Shown: in pieces, positions 17,591 through 20,427 of the stretch
Numbering within the stretch: the first letter of the stretch is position 1
Layout: each line of letters starts with the position of its first letter
From: Chara braunii
Lineage: Eukaryota > Streptophyta > Charophyceae > Charales > Characeae
DNA length: 20,427 bases
Direction: 5' to 3'
Assembly (NCBI GenBank): GCA_003427395.1
Contig: BFEA01000216.1
Coordinates: 1,225,712 to 1,246,138 of the forward strand
Translations under genes and position numbers: made by a program
Notes under the pieces: generated by a model
What the model saw: the letters and a program-made list of their open reading frames with translations, nothing else
Databases searched by the model: none
What the model was told of the DNA's origin: nothing

Positions 17591-17809
17591 ATGCACAAGC
17601 AAAATCAACCTTCCTCCGACCTTTCCTCATTCATTATGTTTGAATTCACACAAATAGTCCGACTTTTCACACATACTCATTCAATTTTCATATTAAGTCA
17701 TGAAAAACAAACAGAAATAATAAGTGTCTACACTGGCAATCCTACGTCCACACAAACAGAGAGTATTACAGTTTAGGTGATGTCATCACACTCGAAAACA
17801 ATCATCATA
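17591..17809. other. Spacer between array C and the foldback element
   Basis: No feature was recognised. An open frame (17459-17776, +) passes through from the array and is not credible as a gene. Confidence 0.4.
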
Positions 17810-18152
17810 CATGAACTGACATTTCGTTAAAATTGACATTTTTTTACTATTTTCACGAAATTTGGCATCCGCTAAAAAACGGTGTTTTTTTAGCGTGTTT
17901 TTGTGCCAATGACATTGGACTATTGATGGTCCGGCGTCCTAGGGACTCCGGACCAAAGTACCGTCTAAATACATAAGAGGGTTAGAAAAGAAATAAAAAA
18001 TCAAGGCATATTAGATGGTCCAGGACGCCGGCCCATCAATGGTCTGATGTGGTCGGCACAAAAAAAAATGTTAAAAAATACTGTGATTTTTTGGAAGATG
18101 AATTTCGTGAAAATAGTTAAAAATATCAATTTTAACGAAATATTTGTTCATG
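17810..18152. mobile_element. Long-inverted-repeat (foldback) MITE, about 343 bp
   Basis: The left arm (17810 to about 17942) and the reverse complement of the right arm (about 18021-18152) align end to end. Both begin CATGAAC, share ATTTCGTTAAAATTGA and ACTATTTTCACGAAAT, and later share TTGATGG.CCGGCGTCCT. By eye the arms are roughly three-quarters identical over about 130 bp, around a 78-bp centre. No convincing target duplication flanks it, so the superfamily is open; long arms suggest Mutator-like or a palindromic element. Within the left arm, GCTAAAAAA (17871-17879) and TTTTTTAGC (17886-17894) form their own hairpin. It ends about 10 bp before SINE copy 2. Confidence 0.8.
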
Positions 18153-18161
18153 TGTATTTTG

Positions 18162-18412
18162 TGCCTCAAGAACCCCGCCTTAGTTCCATTAAAGCTCCCG
18201 CAACCAGTGGGCTGACCTCCCACAAGGTCTCACTGCAGGTTACGAGTTTCCAATCCCACCTTCCGCCTCCCTCCCCGAACCAGTCACACTAGACTTAGAA
18301 TAAGAAGAGCAAACATAGATTTCATCGAGTCTCTCAGATATAAATGGGGTGGTCTTAGACTCGCTTAAGAAAGCCTTGTTGTCTTCAATCGCCTGAGGGC
18401 CCGCAATGGTGA
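18162..18412 (+). mobile_element. tRNA-derived SINE-like element, copy 2 (uninterrupted)
   Basis: It aligns with 2598-2656 plus 3011-3205. It has the tRNA-like head (CCTTAGTTCCATTAAAGCTC as D-arm/A box, GGTTACGAGTTTCC as a B-box-like segment) and the same 3' end, CGCCTGAGGGCCCGCAATG. Its main use here is that it is intact across the site where copy 1 carries the MITE. The two copies are clearly diverged, so the family is old. The Pol III-type assignment is inference. Confidence 0.6.
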
Positions 18413-18502
18413 CAAAAACGCAGTGGAAACCGGCAGACCACGGTCAAAACGTAAAGTACGAGCCCCCAGACAGGCCTCCAAGTTGCAACAGTGACCCCCT
18501 TG

Positions 18503-18551
18503 CGGGGCCTGATCACTCCCTAAAAGTCGGGGCCTGATCACTCCCTAAAAG
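18503..18551. repeat. Exact tandem duplication, 25-bp period
   Basis: The 24-base segment beginning CGGGGCCTGATCACTCCC and ending TAAAAG occurs at 18503-18526 and again at 18528-18551 without differences. A small CCCC/GGGG hairpin around CTTGC overlaps the first copy. Confidence 0.9.
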
Positions 18552-18608
18552 CCATGGCGCCTCCCCTCTGACCAAACCGTAGCGATGCAGCCAAGACAGG
18601 GTTCGTTC

Positions 18609-18641
18609 GAATAGAGCACACCCCTGTGCTCTGCTCTATTC
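18609..18641. repeat. 10-bp inverted repeat with a duplicated half-arm
   Basis: GAATAGAGCA (18609-18618) pairs exactly with TGCTCTATTC (18632-18641). An extra TGTGCTC (18625-18631) offers an alternative pairing with GAGCACA, so two mutually exclusive hairpins are possible. Confidence 0.65.
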
Positions 18642-19156
18642 AGAATGCAATTGAAACTCAACAATATTTAGTTAAACAGGAGCACGCACGACAAAGCACG
18701 ATGAATACACAACAAGGCATGTCGCATGTAGCGATAGTTGTACAAGAACCAACTGCGACTGCCACAACAATCTGATGACCAACAATCAGCAGGCCAAAGA
18801 ACCTCATAGAAGTTCCGAAAAACTCAGCACAACAACCGGTGTCAACCTCTTGGCTGCAGCAGTCCATCAAGCCATTGCAATTCAACATTGACTGAGCGGA
18901 AACTCAATGATCGTGTAACAAATATACAGTAGCGGTGTTTGCAGAAACACAACAGTAACACTTCGTTGGGATAGCAACAAGGTTGCACACTTTTTATTCC
19001 AGTAATAGTCCAACCTAGTGGACTTAGAATATCAAAAACGTAAGAGGAAGTAGCAGCGACATTCCATTACACAACAAAATCAGTCCTCCGTTGTTGAAAG
19101 TGACAGCAATCCTCTAGTGGTAATGGTTTGAAATATACAGTCTACTGAAACGATCA
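18642..19156. other. CAACA-rich DNA, no supported gene
   Basis: The sequence is rich in AACA/CAGT words. A minus-strand Cys-rich frame (18658-18888) reflects this composition. I see no gene, RNA or element. Confidence 0.4.
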
Positions 19157-19292
19157 TCGTTCCAATAGTTGTCTTACCTTGCACCAAATAACAGTTGCCC
19201 TGTGTCGTCAGCAGTAATACTCCCCAATCACCATTCCAACAGTTGTCTTACCCTGCACCAAATAACAGTTGCCCTATGTCGTCAGCAACTTC
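19157..19292. repeat. 74-bp tandem duplication
   Basis: The segment from about 19157 reappears at about 19231, offset 74 bp. Both contain TTGTCTTACC, TGCACCAAATAACAGTTGCC and GTCGTCAGCA, with a few substitutions between copies. No coding or structural role is visible. Confidence 0.9.
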
Positions 19293-20201
19293 CAATCTGT
19301 CACTGTCGAAGTTCACAACTGCAGCTAGCAATTTGTGTGATTCAATGATCGAAAATAGTAGCACGGGTATTTAATCACTCAACAATGGTTTTACTGATAG
19401 CAACAGTTTACCGTAGCAGCACTGGTTTTTCGAGCAACACCTCTGGTTGATATATGCAGCCGCAACTTGGAACCTTAACTTGAGTCGTACATCAATTAGA
19501 AACGGAACACCAGTCTTCAACATAAAAATTGTTGGTTTTTTTTTTTTGCGTTTATCGTGGGTCCTTGACCCCTTTGAACTGTTTAAAAATTGTTTATAAA
19601 TTGTTTTTCCTGGCACATGCACCGTGGTCAACAGGAAATGATGGAAACCAACGTTGGTGAGTTATGTTGTCCACATGAAGTGACATGATAAACTGTTGAA
19701 CTTTGTGTCCGTAAACAGTTTTTAATCTGTTTAAAATTTGTTGAAGTGCGTAGGGCACGTTGAAATTTGAGTTGGTAATTAGTTGTTAAACAACTGAACA
19801 CAGAACTTCATGTACGATATCAAATTCGAATCGTGATGGAAATGTGATGAAAATGTAATGAATTGTGTTGGAAATGTGATGGTGTTGTGTTTGGAATGAT
19901 TGTGCCTGCCTATTGATGGGATGACCATTCATCTCGATGCATGCATGCGTCGATCGGAGCATTGTGGAGCATTCGATTGACTAACTTCGTGACTCGGTCA
20001 TTGTCGAAAATACCTAGTGTTCGTTGGGGATCTTGATTTCACTGTTTGGTTGAGGATGGAATACAATCTTTTACGACTGAGTTCCCGCCTTTATTGGTGA
20101 ACCTTCATACAAACTTCGATTGCACTTTTACGACTGAACCATCGACACTAACTCATTTTCTCTGAAGTTGACCCTGCTATTTGTTAACTTCTATTTTTCT
20201 T

Positions 20202-20203
<2 letters not shown>
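19293..20203. other. No gene; minor short repeats
   Basis: The line contains small repeated words only: CTGTTTAAAAATTG (about 19579) and CTGTTTAAAATTTG (about 19727), GGAAATGTGATG twice near 19839-19881, and TTTTACGACTGA at about 20069 and 20127. No credible open frame, RNA or element was seen. Confidence 0.4.

Positions 20204-20238
<35 letters not shown>
20204..20238. repeat. (CT)n microsatellite
   Basis: About 35 bases of uninterrupted CT. The Arg/Glu run in the minus-strand frame across it is a by-product. Confidence 0.97.
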
Positions 20239-20239
<1 letters not shown>

Positions 20240-20427
20240 AGTCTCGCTTTGTTTCCATCTCCCAACTATAGGGCACTTCCAGTCGCATTGTCCTATAAAG
20301 GGGGCCACATAATGACATTAAGGCACCGCTATCATAAGAAATGTCACCCACGACGCACCGCTGCCGACCGCTGCCACAGTAACTCGGTTTCATCGCACGA
20401 CGTCCGTGCTAAATGCTTTAGCTTCAC
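20239..20427. other. Right edge, no recognisable feature
   Basis: GC-balanced sequence with a small direct repeat (ACCGCTGCC twice near 20356-20376). No gene can be judged from this fragment. Confidence 0.35.

Noticed and set aside
16812-17776. Repeated peptide PTYG..QP, as in a repetitive precursor protein
   Set aside because: The peptide comes from the conserved CCAACTTATGG core. Unit spacings of 59, 61, 62 and 64 bp change frame, and several units hit stops, so coding does not explain the conservation.
18762-18775. CTGATGA as a hammerhead ribozyme or box C motif
   Set aside because: There is no matching GAAA core, partner stems or box D in position.

Overview
The window looks like intergenic, repeat-dominated nuclear DNA of a eukaryote. 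It has long microsatellites ((GA)n, GATA, (CTTTT)n, (CA)n, (CT)n), minisatellites, non-autonomous DNA transposons with target-site duplications, a tRNA-derived SINE in two copies, and decayed retrotransposon gag sequence with a CCHC zinc knuckle. There are no bacterial operons and no host gene I can defend. The mixture would suit a large plant-type genome; a streptophyte alga such as Chara is a guess from the style of the gag relic and is not shown by the sequence. One N at 14604 lies in an A-rich tract.

Layout. 1-2500: a 65-bp dispersed repeat (1-65, again at 2438-2502), a 28-bp minisatellite, and GA and GATA microsatellites. 2598-3205: SINE copy 1, split by a 354-bp MITE rich in GTACG (2657-3010). 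3206-5800: GC-rich non-coding DNA holding array A (4204-4990), diverged tandem units of about 165-195 bp that carry hairpins. 6058-6544: array B, three units of 162-163 bp with two hairpins each. 6551-7340: a CTTTT microsatellite and a 26-bp minisatellite. 7901-9551: two adjacent gag-like pseudogenes, the first ending in the zinc knuckle. 10149-11306: unassigned open-frame remnants, a cluster of hairpins (cluster D) and a tRNA-like segment. 13062-13469 and 14490-15244: two hAT-like non-autonomous elements with 8-bp target duplications. 15594-15882: a CA-rich tract. 16441-17590: array C, about 14 repeats centred on a hairpin whose 7-base loop AACTTAT is constant while the stem varies. 17810-18152: a long-inverted-repeat element abutting SINE copy 2 (18162-18412). 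18503-20238: small duplications and a CT microsatellite.

The most unusual pattern is that four separate clusters (A, B, C, D) contain stem-loops in which loop sequence or spacing is kept while stem sequences change. Several changes are compensatory, and in cluster B all the imperfect pairs I list are G-T wobbles read on the + strand. This suggests selection on, or propagation through, a folded single strand. Array C is the clearest case and the best candidate for something undescribed. All of this was read by eye, without alignment or folding software.
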